DNA from: Sulfopaludibacter sp035551455
GTDB taxonomy: Bacteria > Acidobacteriota > Terriglobia > Bryobacterales > Bryobacteraceae
Length of the DNA: 10,449 bases
NCBI GenBank assembly: GCA_035551455.1
Contig: DASZMZ010000277.1
Coordinates: 1 to 10,449 of the forward strand
Reading direction: 5' to 3'
Positions 1 to 6,831 of the stretch are shown here, piece after piece. The position numbers and the translations under genes were made by a program. Positions within the stretch are counted from its first letter, which is position 1. Each line of letters begins with the position of its first letter. The notes under the pieces are model-generated. The model saw only the letters and a list, made by a program, of their open reading frames with translations. It was not told the DNA's origin and made no database searches.

Positions 1-132
1 GCATACGATGCGACGACCTTCACGCGAATCGAACAAAAGAACCAGGAGCAGCTCCGTCAGAGACTAATCAAGCAAGCCGGCAGGCTGGGCTACACCCTAG
101 TACCGACGCACGGAGAGGCATTTGTTTCTTAG
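1..132 (+). CDS. 3' end of an unidentified protein, possibly a transposase C-terminus (5' partial)
   Basis: An open frame enters from the left edge and stops at a TAG (130-132), giving 43 residues. The fragment is charged and helix-prone, with a run of Glu, Gln, Arg and Lys, then an RLGYTLVP-like turn and a short tail. A basic amphipathic stretch followed by LGxxLVP is reminiscent of C-termini seen in some bacterial transposases, but the fragment is too short to assign a family. Its base composition looks somewhat more AT-rich than the genes to the right. It lies in the same frame as the xdhC-like gene, but two further in-frame stops (193-195 and 205-207) separate them. It could equally be the tail of an ordinary hypothetical protein. 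That the frame is really coding is itself only moderately likely. Confidence 0.35.
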   Translation, partial: AYDATTFTRIEQKNQEQLRQRLIKQAGRLGYTLVPTHGEAFVS

Positions 133-164
133 GAGACACCGAGACGCCGAGGAAGCACGGAGAG
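108..164. repeat. purine-rich GGAGA/CCGAGA spacer repeat with a 10-bp direct repeat
   Basis: The 10-mer GCACGGAGAG occurs at 108-117 and again at 155-164. Between them lies a run of near-repeats (GGAGACACCGAGACGCCGAGG). Imperfect (C)ACNGAGA-type spacer sequence of this kind is familiar from intergenic regions of several environmental bacteria, where it is usually read as non-coding repeat debris. Here it overlaps the last codons of the upstream open frame, which makes that C-terminus suspect: it may have been acquired by running into repeat DNA. No function can be assigned. Confidence 0.4.
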
Positions 165-202
165 AACTGCGCAGTTCGGTGATATGGGAAAGTGAAAACC
201 GT

Positions 203-208
203 TATAAT
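203..208 (+). promoter_or_regulatory. TATAAT -10 box of the xdhC-mocA-asmA operon
   Basis: A perfect TATAAT ends 8 nt before the ATG at 217. With the usual 6-8 nt between a -10 box and the transcription start, the mRNA would begin at or within a few bases of the ATG, so the gene would be leaderless or nearly so. No Shine-Dalgarno sequence fits in the 8-nt gap. No convincing -35 hexamer is visible 16-18 bp upstream. The box also contains an in-frame stop (205-207), which confirms that translation cannot start further upstream. Confidence 0.6.
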
Positions 209-216
209 CAGACAGA

Positions 217-1053
217 ATGGACGTTTTTGAGGAGTTGGTGCGCCTGCGCAACCTGGGACAGAAGTGCGCCCTGGCGACAATTGTGCAGGTGCGCGGCTCG
301 ATTCCGAGCTACGAGAGCGCCAAACTCCTGGTCCGCGAAGACGGGTCGATGGCCGGCACCATCGGCGGCGGTTGTGTGGAGGCCGAAGTGTGGAACGCCG
401 CCCGCGAGGTAATCGATACGGAAAAACCGAAGCATCTCACGTTCAATCTGGGTCAGGATGCCGCCTACGATAATGGCCTCATCTGCGGAGGCCAGTTGGA
501 CGTATTCGTGGAGCCGGTGCTCCCCGTGCCGCATGCCTTCATCTTTGGCGCGGGGCACATCTCGAAGAGCCTGTCGAAGGTGGCGAATCTGGCCGGCTTC
601 TCGACCGTGATCGTAGACAATCGCGAAAGTTTCGCCAATCGGGAGCGTTTCCCGGAAGCCGCCGAAGTACACGCGGCGGAATACGAAGAGGTCTTCCCGC
701 AGCTCAATATCAATGAGACCAGTTATTTGATCATTGTGACCCGCGGACATCGCGACGATATGCGAGTTCTGCAGTTGGCGATCGGCACGCAGGCGCGCTA
801 TATCGCCATGATCGGCAGCAAGCGCAAAGTGCTGAACGTGATTCGCGAACTGGAAAAGCAAGGTATCCCGCGACCGGCATTCGACCGGCTGCATGCTCCG
901 ATGGGGTTGGATATCGGGGCCATTTCTCCGGAGGAAATCGCCATCTCGGTGGCCGCGGAAATGATCGCGGTCCGGCGGAATGCGGCTTCGTCCTGGCGTT
1001 CGCTTTCCCTGTCCGTCTTCCCGGTGGAAGCTCCGGCTGTGCTGAACCAGTGA
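217..1053 (+). CDS. xdhC: XdhC/CoxI-family molybdenum cofactor insertion (maturation) protein
   Basis: The 278-residue protein has the two-part XdhC layout. The N-terminal XdhC_CoxI domain carries GGGCVEAEV (50-58) and a second Cys motif CGGQLDVFVEP (90-100). The C-terminal Rossmann domain opens with FIFGAGHISKSL (108-119) and ends with GSKRK (200-204), HAPMGLDIGA (226-235) and SPEEIAISVAAEMIA (237-251). Proteins of this family bind molybdenum cofactor, help its sulfuration, and insert it into xanthine dehydrogenase/aldehyde oxidase-type enzymes in the cytoplasm. Length is normal for the family. The ATG at 217 is the only start possible after an in-frame stop at 205-207. The stop overlaps the next gene's GTG by 4 bp, so the two are translationally coupled. 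The client molybdoenzyme is not in the window, so its substrate cannot be stated. Family assignment is secure; the symbol is by family only. Confidence 0.93.
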   Translation: MDVFEELVRLRNLGQKCALATIVQVRGSIPSYESAKLLVREDGSMAGTIGGGCVEAEVWNAAREVIDTEKPKHLTFNLGQDAAYDNGLICGGQLDVFVEPVLPVPHAFIFGAGHISKSLSKVANLAGFSTVIVDNRESFANRERFPEAAEVHAAEYEEVFPQLNINETSYLIIVTRGHRDDMRVLQLAIGTQARYIAMIGSKRKVLNVIRELEKQGIPRPAFDRLHAPMGLDIGAISPEEIAISVAAEMIAVRRNAASSWRSLSLSVFPVEAPAVLNQ

Positions 1054-1625
1054 AGCCGGCTGCTGTGATCCTGGCGGCCGGTGAATCGAGCCGCATGGGA
1101 TCCCCCAAACCCCTGCTGCCTTATGAAGGGGAGACCTTTCTCGACCGCCTGATCGGATTGCTGACGCCGCGCTGCCATCCGGTGATCGTGGTGTTGGGCG
1201 CGGCTTCGGAGACGATTCTGGCGGGACTGGCGCGGCCGGCGACCTTCGTGATCAATCCGAATTACGCGGAAGGGCAGACCAGCTCCATGCAGTGCGGATT
1301 GCACGCGGTGCCTGCCGACGTTCCGTCCGTCCTATTCACACTGGCGGACCATCCGGCGGTGGCGCCGGAGACGCTGGATGCGGTTCTGGCAAACAGCGAT
1401 GCCCGCGTGTGCGTGCCGCGCTACCACGGCAAACGCGGCCACCCCATCCTGTTTTCCCGTGCGCTGATCGACGAGTTTCTGGCGCTGCATCCGGATGCTG
1501 CGGCGCGCGACGTGGTCCACGCCCACGCGGACGAGACGATCTTCCTGGACTTGGACGACCCCGGGATCGTCACCGACATTGACAATCCCGACGCCTATCG
1601 CAGCCTGCTGGAAGGCGGCGTATGA
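1050..1625 (+). CDS. mocA: MocA/MobA-like nucleotidyltransferase (molybdenum cofactor cytidylyltransferase type)
   Basis: This 191-residue protein has the hallmark of the MobA-like NTP transferase family. A nucleotide-binding loop LAAGESSRMGSPKPLLP (8-24) is followed by GQTSSM (75-80), TLADHP with a likely metal-binding Asp (97-102), GKRGHP (127-132) and a terminal DIDNPDAY (177-184). MocA members use CTP to make molybdopterin cytosine dinucleotide, the cofactor form used by bacterial xanthine-dehydrogenase-family enzymes. Pairing with an XdhC gene favours that role over MobA (GTP). The start is GTG at 1050 within the preceding stop (GTGA). No Shine-Dalgarno is evident close to it, consistent with reinitiation after xdhC. 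The stop overlaps the next ATG by 4 bp. CTP versus GTP preference is inferred, not seen. Confidence 0.87.
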   Translation: MKPAAVILAAGESSRMGSPKPLLPYEGETFLDRLIGLLTPRCHPVIVVLGAASETILAGLARPATFVINPNYAEGQTSSMQCGLHAVPADVPSVLFTLADHPAVAPETLDAVLANSDARVCVPRYHGKRGHPILFSRALIDEFLALHPDAAARDVVHAHADETIFLDLDDPGIVTDIDNPDAYRSLLEGGV

Positions 1626-3958
1626 AGACAGCCTGCAAGATCGGCGGGGTGCTGCTGGCGGTGCTGCTCGTGATCGGAATCGCCGCGCCTTACATCACGG
1701 CCGACCAGTTCGGTAAGCGGCTGCAAAAGTCGCTGGAGCGGTCGCTCGGACGGCGCGTGGAGTTGGGCAAGGTCCACTTCAGTCTGTTCGAAGGGCCTGG
1801 CTTTTCGGTGGATAGCGTCACGATTCACGAAGATCCGGCGATCGGCGCCGAGCCCATCGTCTATATCAATGAAGATGTGGGCGGCGGTCTGACGGTGCGG
1901 CCGAGCCTGTGGTCGCTGCTGGGCGGCAAGTTCGTGATCGCTTCGATTACGCTGGATACGGCCAGCATCAATCTGACGAAGAGCGGGCCGGCTTCGGAGT
2001 GGGGCCGCTGGAATTTCGCATCGCTGGTGAGCCCCGCGGTGATGCGCAAAGTGCCGGCAATTCACGTTCGCCACGGGCGCATCAACTTCAAGTTCGGCGA
2101 CCGGAAGAGCGTTTTCTACCTGCAGCAGACCGATCTGGACATTTCGCCGCCGGGCTCCATCGGCCGCGCCTGGAGCGTGGATTGTTCGGCGCAGCCATCG
2201 CGCACGGATCGGACGGCGCAGGGTCTGGGCGCGTTTCGATTGAAGGGGCGCTGGTTTGTGGACCCGAACCGGGTGGATCTGGATCTGCAACTCGAGCGTA
2301 CGGGACTGGGCGAACTCACGGCCCTGATGCGCGGGCAGGCGGGCAGCGTACACGGGACGCTCTCTTCGCATCTGCACCTGGGCGGCCCCATCCAGAACAT
2401 CGGCATTGCAGGCCGCTTGCACATCGAAGACATTCACCGCTGGGACCTGCTGCCCACCGCGCGCGGGGAGGATTGGCCGCTGGACATACGCGGCCACCTG
2501 GACCTGATGGCGCAGCAGTTCGAACTGCAGACCACGTCGGCCGGCAACGTCGCTCTTCCTTTAACGGTGCGGTTCCGCGCCAGCGATTATCTTTCGCAGC
2601 CGCGTTGGGCGGTCTCACTGAACTGGAACCGTTTCCCGGCGGAGCCTCTGCTGGAACTGGGCCGTCACATGGGCGCGCCGATTCCCGCCAAGCTGCAATT
2701 GGGCGGCACGATCGATGGAGCGATCGGCTATTCGGGCGAGGGCAGTTTTCAGGGCGAGTTGGCCTTTCATGACGCCTCTCTGACGATTCCCGATTCGCCG
2801 CCGGTGCGCTTTGAGCAGGCGCGCATTGTGGTGGGTCGCGGCCACGTGTATCTTGCGCCGTCGCTGGTGCGGACGGGCGACCAGGATCAGGCGCAGGTGG
2901 AGGCCGATTACTCGCTGGATCCGGGCGCGCTGGATCTTTCGATTTCGACCGAGTCGATGAAGGTGGCGTCGCTGCATTCCCAGGCGGCTCTGGCGGCCGT
3001 GCCGTGGCTGGAGCAGGTGCAATCGGGAGTCTGGCAGGGACAGTTGCACTATCACGGGGATGCGCAGAAGAGCGGGTGGACCGGGTCTTTGCAAGTGCGC
3101 GACGCGGAGATTGCGGTACCCGGGTTGGCCGATCCGCTGCAGTTGGCGTCGGCGCGCGCGCTGATCAACGGAGCTCGGGTGGAGCTGGACCGGGTGCAGG
3201 CCCAGGCCGGGAAAGTGGCCTTTACGGGCCAATATTCGTACGAGCCGGCGATGGCGCGGCCGCATCGTTTGCGTTTGCAGGCAGAGGCAGTGGATGCGGC
3301 CGATCTGGAAGCCGAGATGCTGCCGACCCTGCAGCACAGTTCCGGACTTCTGGCGCGGGCGCTGGGTCGGAACGGTCTGCCCGATTGGCTGCAGGACCGG
3401 CGCGCGGATGCCACTTTGCAGATTGGCGATCTGCTGATCGGCGGCGCTCATCTGGCGAATCTGCGGACACATCTGGTGTGGGATTCGGCGCGCGTGGAAA
3501 TGGATGGGATTCAGGCTCGCATGGACGGGTCGGCACTCACGGGTCGGGTGACCGCCAGTCTGCGGGGGAGCAGGCCGGCCTATCATGCGGCGATTCAGGT
3601 GAAGGGTCTGGGCTGGCAATCGGGGAAGCTGGATGCGCAAGGCACACTGGATACGTCGGGTACGGGAGTTCAGCTACTTTCGAATCTGACGTCGCAGGGA
3701 TTTTTCGTGGGCGCGGCGCTCGACTTCGGCGCGCCGGGTCCCTGGCGGAATGTCTCGGGCAATTACAACCTCACGTGGTCGCCGGCGGCTCCGCGGCTGC
3801 ACCTGACGAGCCTGAGTTTGCGGAATGCGGAAGAGACTTACACGGGCAGCGGGGCTACGCAGGGCGACGGGAAGATGGTGATCCTGCTGACGAACGGAAC
3901 GCGCGAGGTGCGAGTGACGGGGCCGCTGGATAATCTGAAGGTGGACGAGGGCGGGTAA
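1622..3958 (+). CDS. AsmA-family envelope protein (large, single N-terminal membrane anchor)
   Basis: A 778-residue protein with one N-terminal hydrophobic helix (about residues 7-25). It is followed by the characteristic AsmA start, a basic/amphipathic stretch and an RRVELGKVHFSLFEGPGFSV-like segment (about 44-63). The rest is a long chain of beta-strand-rich, repetitive sequence without cysteine-rich or catalytic motifs, and an AsmA-like C-terminal portion (about 560-778). The family is anchored in the inner membrane with the bulk in the periplasm. It is implicated in outer-membrane assembly and, for TamB/YhdP relatives, in lipid transfer between membranes. The start is ATG at 1622 with a good GGAAGG Shine-Dalgarno (1610-1615), overlapping the mocA stop by 4 bp. 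Its coupling to molybdenum-cofactor genes has no obvious functional reason. The exact subfamily is not resolved. Confidence 0.82.
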   Translation: MKTACKIGGVLLAVLLVIGIAAPYITADQFGKRLQKSLERSLGRRVELGKVHFSLFEGPGFSVDSVTIHEDPAIGAEPIVYINEDVGGGLTVRPSLWSLLGGKFVIASITLDTASINLTKSGPASEWGRWNFASLVSPAVMRKVPAIHVRHGRINFKFGDRKSVFYLQQTDLDISPPGSIGRAWSVDCSAQPSRTDRTAQGLGAFRLKGRWFVDPNRVDLDLQLERTGLGELTALMRGQAGSVHGTLSSHLHLGGPIQNIGIAGRLHIEDIHRWDLLPTARGEDWPLDIRGHLDLMAQQFELQTTSAGNVALPLTVRFRASDYLSQPRWAVSLNWNRFPAEPLLELGRHMGAPIPAKLQLGGTIDGAIGYSGEGSFQGELAFHDASLTIPDSPPVRFEQARIVVGRGHVYLAPSLVRTGDQDQAQVEADYSLDPGALDLSISTESMKVASLHSQAALAAVPWLEQVQSGVWQGQLHYHGDAQKSGWTGSLQVRDAEIAVPGLADPLQLASARALINGARVELDRVQAQAGKVAFTGQYSYEPAMARPHRLRLQAEAVDAADLEAEMLPTLQHSSGLLARALGRNGLPDWLQDRRADATLQIGDLLIGGAHLANLRTHLVWDSARVEMDGIQARMDGSALTGRVTASLRGSRPAYHAAIQVKGLGWQSGKLDAQGTLDTSGTGVQLLSNLTSQGFFVGAALDFGAPGPWRNVSGNYNLTWSPAAPRLHLTSLSLRNAEETYTGSGATQGDGKMVILLTNGTREVRVTGPLDNLKVDEGG

Positions 3959-3976
3959 TTGGGCAACGTTTGTTCA

Positions 3977-3982
3977 TATAAT
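3977..3982 (+). promoter_or_regulatory. TATAAT -10 box of the GT-C glycosyltransferase gene
   Basis: A perfect TATAAT sits in the 32-bp gap after the AsmA gene and ends exactly 8 nt before the ATG at 3991. This is the same geometry as at xdhC, and the box is again followed by CA. It implies independent, leaderless or near-leaderless transcription of the membrane glycosyltransferase. No clear -35 box is visible. An in-frame TAA formed by the box (3979-3981) limits the start to the TTG at 3988 or the ATG at 3991. Confidence 0.55.
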
Positions 3983-3990
3983 CACAGTTG

Positions 3991-5871
3991 ATGTCGCTGT
4001 CGACTGGCCTAAGGTTTCTGATCACTGCTCTCACGGTCCTCTATCTTGCGTTTGCTGCGCAGTTGGCGTTGAGCTACATGGTCACGTCCCCCGACCACGG
4101 CAATAGCAGCTTCGAACTGCAAGCGGTGGGACAGCCCGCCACGCCGGGCAAGCTTCAACTGCTGGGGCTGGTGGTGGATCAGCACGAGCTGCGATACCTG
4201 CCTGCGGCGCAACAGATTGGGTGGACATTCGACACGGCGGATCCGGCGTCGTACGTGATGGACGATGCGTCCTCCGCGCCCGCGGCGCTGAAGTTTCAGG
4301 GCCACCGCTTCTTCGCCCTGCTGCATGCGGACCGGTGGAGCGGGGTGATTCGCGTGCTGCGCAATGGCAGCACGGTTCGCGAGGTGAACCTGGCGCCGCA
4401 CGACTGGCGGAGCGCGCGCCTGCTGATTGAAGATCCCGCGGCGCCCGTTTCCGTTGCGGTTCTGATGGCGGGTTTGGTGGTGTTCGGCGGCTGTGCTCTG
4501 TGGTTCGGTCCTATTCGGCCGGGGCGGCCGAGTCTGACGTGGCTGGTGTTTGTTCTGGGCGTGGTGCATTTGCTGTATTGGGCCAGTCACCCCGTGGCCA
4601 CCAATCCCGATAGCTTCGAATATCTGCGTCAGGCGCCCAATGTGGCTAAAGGGATCGGCGGGTATTTTCCGCTGGGCTATCCGCTGTTGCTATGGCTGGT
4701 GGGAAGTGTCGCGGGAGGCCATTTGGGGCTGTGCGTGACGCTGCTGCAGCATGCGATGACGGTGCTGATCGCGGTCTGGTGCTACCGGCTGCTGCGGCTG
4801 ATGGTGTCGGAAGAGCTGGCGCTGGCGGGAGCCATTTTGATGGGCGTGCTGCCTTCGGCGATGACGGTGCCGCAGATCATCTTGTCCGAGACGGCCACCA
4901 GCTTTGCGATGGTGGGAGCCATCTACTACGCGGTCCGCGCGGCGCGCAGCAGAGTGATCCTACTGATGATTTTGTCCGGACTCTTGATGGGCTGGGCGGG
5001 AACTTTGCGGGTTGTGCCGCTGCTTCCTTTGGCACCGGCGGTGGCGTGCATTTATCTGTGGTCGCGGCTCGGGCTGGGCGGGAAGAGATTGGCCGTGACG
5101 GCGACCGCGGCGGGCGGAGTGATGCTGGCGTCGATCGTCTGGACTGGTGTTCACTCGGGCCAGTGGGCACTGGCCACGTCCGGCGAATTGCACCTGTACA
5201 ACCGGGTGGTGATCGATCAGAAACTGGTGAATCCGAACGGGCCTGCCACACTCCAATTGCAGAGTCTGATGGGCGGAAGGGCTGCCACGGATTTTATTGG
5301 CCATTGGGCGGTCCGCGATCAGCCGGGCCTGCGTGCGCTGGGCGATGAGGAGTCGCGCCACCTGCTGGGAAGGGTTGCGATGGAGGCCATCTTGCAGCAT
5401 CCCGCCAGGTTTTTGGCATATACGCCGTACCTGGCCGCGCGAACGCTGGCGGCGCCCACGGAGTGGGTCAATCTCTGGCCCGGTAGTGAGGCGGTGTCGC
5501 CGAGTTTGGAGAACAGCATGCCGCTGCCGATGACCACGTTGAGCTGGTATTGGCCGCGCGTTCTGGATGCCGCGAATCGGGTTATCTGGCCGGGGCTTTG
5601 TTTTGCCGCGGCGATTGGAGCGGCGATTGGTCTGCGACGCGGACGGCGCCGATTGATTCTGGCGATGGCCTTGGTTCCTGCCGGCTATATGCTGGCGTCG
5701 GCCTTCGTGGAGTATTACAATCCGCGCTTCAACGCGCCGATCGTGCCGTTTGTGGTGGCTCTGGCGATGCTTCCGCTCGACTATATTTATAAGCGGCTGA
5801 AGCGGCCGCCGCTACTTGAACGTATCGTTGAGGACTCGCGCGAGCCGGTCGCCGGCCTTCTCAAGCTGTAG
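3991..5871 (+). CDS. GT-C-type polytopic membrane glycosyltransferase (PMT/ArnT-like) with N-terminal extracytoplasmic domain
   Basis: The 626-residue protein begins with a signal-anchor helix (about 9-30). A soluble, strand-rich stretch of about 120 residues (31-150) follows, then about ten further hydrophobic helices from 152 onward. Features typical of GT-C enzymes using polyprenyl-phosphate sugars are visible: NPDSFEYLR (205-213), placing an acidic residue in the first catalytic loop; YFPLGYPLLL (225-234); an SET motif after a membrane segment (299-301); and YYNPRFNAPIVPF near the C-terminus (575-587). Family members transfer sugars from lipid carriers to proteins, lipid A or other lipids on the outer face of the membrane. 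Acceptor and sugar cannot be predicted. The N-terminal soluble domain between helices 1 and 2 is not standard for ArnT/PMT relatives. A TTG directly before the ATG is an alternative start. The last 60 bp overlap the convergent nuclease gene. Confidence 0.72.
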   Translation: MSLSTGLRFLITALTVLYLAFAAQLALSYMVTSPDHGNSSFELQAVGQPATPGKLQLLGLVVDQHELRYLPAAQQIGWTFDTADPASYVMDDASSAPAALKFQGHRFFALLHADRWSGVIRVLRNGSTVREVNLAPHDWRSARLLIEDPAAPVSVAVLMAGLVVFGGCALWFGPIRPGRPSLTWLVFVLGVVHLLYWASHPVATNPDSFEYLRQAPNVAKGIGGYFPLGYPLLLWLVGSVAGGHLGLCVTLLQHAMTVLIAVWCYRLLRLMVSEELALAGAILMGVLPSAMTVPQIILSETATSFAMVGAIYYAVRAARSRVILLMILSGLLMGWAGTLRVVPLLPLAPAVACIYLWSRLGLGGKRLAVTATAAGGVMLASIVWTGVHSGQWALATSGELHLYNRVVIDQKLVNPNGPATLQLQSLMGGRAATDFIGHWAVRDQPGLRALGDEESRHLLGRVAMEAILQHPARFLAYTPYLAARTLAAPTEWVNLWPGSEAVSPSLENSMPLPMTTLSWYWPRVLDAANRVIWPGLCFAAAIGAAIGLRRGRRRLILAMALVPAGYMLASAFVEYYNPRFNAPIVPFVVALAMLPLDYIYKRLKRPPLLERIVEDSREPVAGLLKL

Positions 5872-6594
5872 GCGGATCAGTGGCGCGGCCTGTTTTTCGT
5901 AGTCGGCGCCGAGAGGCTCGGGGGTCCCTTCCGGCACGTGGGGGAGGTTGCCATAGACCACCTGTTGCGCGGATTGATGGGACTGTTCGGCCCAATCCTC
6001 GACGGAGCCTTTGGAGAACTTTTTGCGGTTCTTCGCGGCATCTTTCAAGAGAACGGGAAAAAGCGCTTCCTCTTTCGGCATGCGATTGAGGATGCCGCTG
6101 TCCCAGGTGCCGTGCAGATTGCCGGGCCGGTCGAAGAGGACGACGTGCACGTTGTTGCCTCCCTTGTCCTTGTTGTCTGAACAGTGCAGGGGCTGGTGCA
6201 TGTCGCCGATGAAGTGGATCAGGAACATGAGGGCTTCGCGGTGCTGGAGTGGGGTAGCGGCAGGGTCCTGCAAGACCGAGCGTTCGACGGCGATCTGCAT
6301 CACGACGCAATCGGCGTTGGGACAATCGCGGGCGAGATCCATACGGGGCCGATCGATGGGGATATCGATGTAGTGCCAGGGCGCGGTTTTGGGGCGTTCG
6401 CGCCGCACCTGATCGGCCCAACTGGAAATGGAAGCCATCGTGACACCGGGGCCCAGGATTTCGGCTACGCGCGCACGGGCTGCCGGCGTCAGTTGCGCAT
6501 CGGCAATTCGCGCGATGATGCTGTGTCCTTCGGGTCCCCAGCCATAGGCGGGCAAAACGGCGCACACGAGTGCCGCGCCAAGGAATTTTCGCAT
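5812..6594 (-). CDS. secreted S1/P1-type zinc nuclease
   Basis: A 260-residue protein with a signal peptide (1-18: basic start, hydrophobic core, PAYG before the cut). Cleavage there would leave Trp19 as the mature N-terminus, as the family requires for zinc binding. All nine ligands of the trinuclear zinc site can be matched: W19, H24, D61, H74, H127, D131, H137, H161 and D165. They lie in WGPEGH, WADQVRR, WHYIDIP, LIHFIGDMHQPLH and NLHGTWD. The family hydrolyses single-stranded DNA and RNA, often with 3'-nucleotidase activity, and length is typical. It is exported, so a periplasmic or extracellular role in nucleic acid or phosphate scavenging is likely. The ATG at 6594 is preferred over a GTG at 6612 because the signal peptide starts there and a -10-like box lies 8 nt upstream. 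Its 3' end overlaps the glycosyltransferase gene antisense. Confidence 0.92.
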   Translation of the reverse strand: MRKFLGAALVCAVLPAYGWGPEGHSIIARIADAQLTPAARARVAEILGPGVTMASISSWADQVRRERPKTAPWHYIDIPIDRPRMDLARDCPNADCVVMQIAVERSVLQDPAATPLQHREALMFLIHFIGDMHQPLHCSDNKDKGGNNVHVVLFDRPGNLHGTWDSGILNRMPKEEALFPVLLKDAAKNRKKFSKGSVEDWAEQSHQSAQQVVYGNLPHVPEGTPEPLGADYEKQAAPLIRLQLEKAGDRLARVLNDTFK

Positions 6595-6602
6595 AGACCC
6601 CC

Positions 6603-6608
6603 AGCCTA
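6603..6608 (-). promoter_or_regulatory. extended -10-like box (TGCTAGGCT) for the nuclease gene
   Basis: On the minus strand the sequence TGC-TAGGCT has TAGGCT ending 8 nt before the nuclease ATG. The TG one base upstream of the hexamer is the extended -10 signature. The same TGnTAGGCT occurs just before the TonB receptor start at the right end of the window. The match to TATAAT is only moderate (TANNNT), so the support is mainly position and recurrence. A -35 for this promoter would fall on the divergent VOC promoter's TATAAT. Confidence 0.4.
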
Positions 6609-6626
6609 GCACGCGGCGCTTTTACC

Positions 6627-6632
6627 TATAAT
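6627..6632 (+). promoter_or_regulatory. TATAAT -10 box for the VOC remnant / MetE-like operon
   Basis: A perfect TATAAT ends 17 nt before the ATG at 6650 and 2 nt before another in-frame ATG at 6635. Transcription from it would start near 6639, leaving a leader of about ten bases that holds a GAGG Shine-Dalgarno (6640-6643) in front of 6650. The MetE-like gene begins 14 nt after the VOC stop with no promoter of its own visible, so this box probably serves both. Its -35 position falls on the divergent nuclease -10 element. Confidence 0.5.
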
Positions 6633-6649
6633 TGATGGCGAGGTACGGG

Positions 6650-6817
6650 ATGATTTCAGGCGCTCACATGGTTCTGTACAGCAGCGATGCGGAGGCGGAC
6701 CGCGCCTTTTTCCGCGACGTCCTGAAGTTTCCGGCGGTGGATGCCGGCCACGGCTGGCTGACCGGAGGCGGCAAGCTGGGCATCTACCAGCCTCTGCACC
6801 CGCTGGCGCCGCGGTAG
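6650..6817 (+). pseudogene. VOC/glyoxalase-fold protein remnant with in-frame internal deletion
   Basis: The 55-residue product begins like a full-length VOC (glyoxalase/bleomycin-resistance superfamily) protein: GAHMVLYSSDAEADRAFF (4-21), then a DVLKFPAVDAGHGWL stretch (23-37). It then jumps directly to GGGKLGIYQPLHP (39-51), which in relatives I remember is the extreme C-terminus of a protein of roughly 110-130 residues. About 50-60 residues of the middle, including strands that build the metal/active site, are missing. The junction is at codons 37/38, near nt 6760. The frame is intact across the join, so a short peptide could still be made, but a complete VOC fold could not. The start ATG at 6650 is favoured by its GAGG at 6640-6643 with 6-nt spacing and by the family's usual N-terminus; 6635 is an alternative. 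A genuine truncated small protein is possible but less likely. Confidence 0.65.
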
Positions 6818-6831
6818 CAACAGACAACGAT

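Noticed and set aside
208..894. 228-codon minus-strand open frame opposite xdhC
   Set aside because: XdhC motifs on the plus strand are unambiguous; the reverse frame is a shadow.
2615..3640. 341-codon minus-strand open frame inside the AsmA-like gene
   Set aside because: Composition (Arg, His, Gln, Pro-rich) is typical of antisense shadows in GC-rich coding DNA. It has no recognisable domain and no start signals.
6594..6612. GTG at 6612 as an earlier start for the nuclease
   Set aside because: It would add six residues before a signal peptide that naturally starts at the ATG, and the -10-like box would lie within the coding region.
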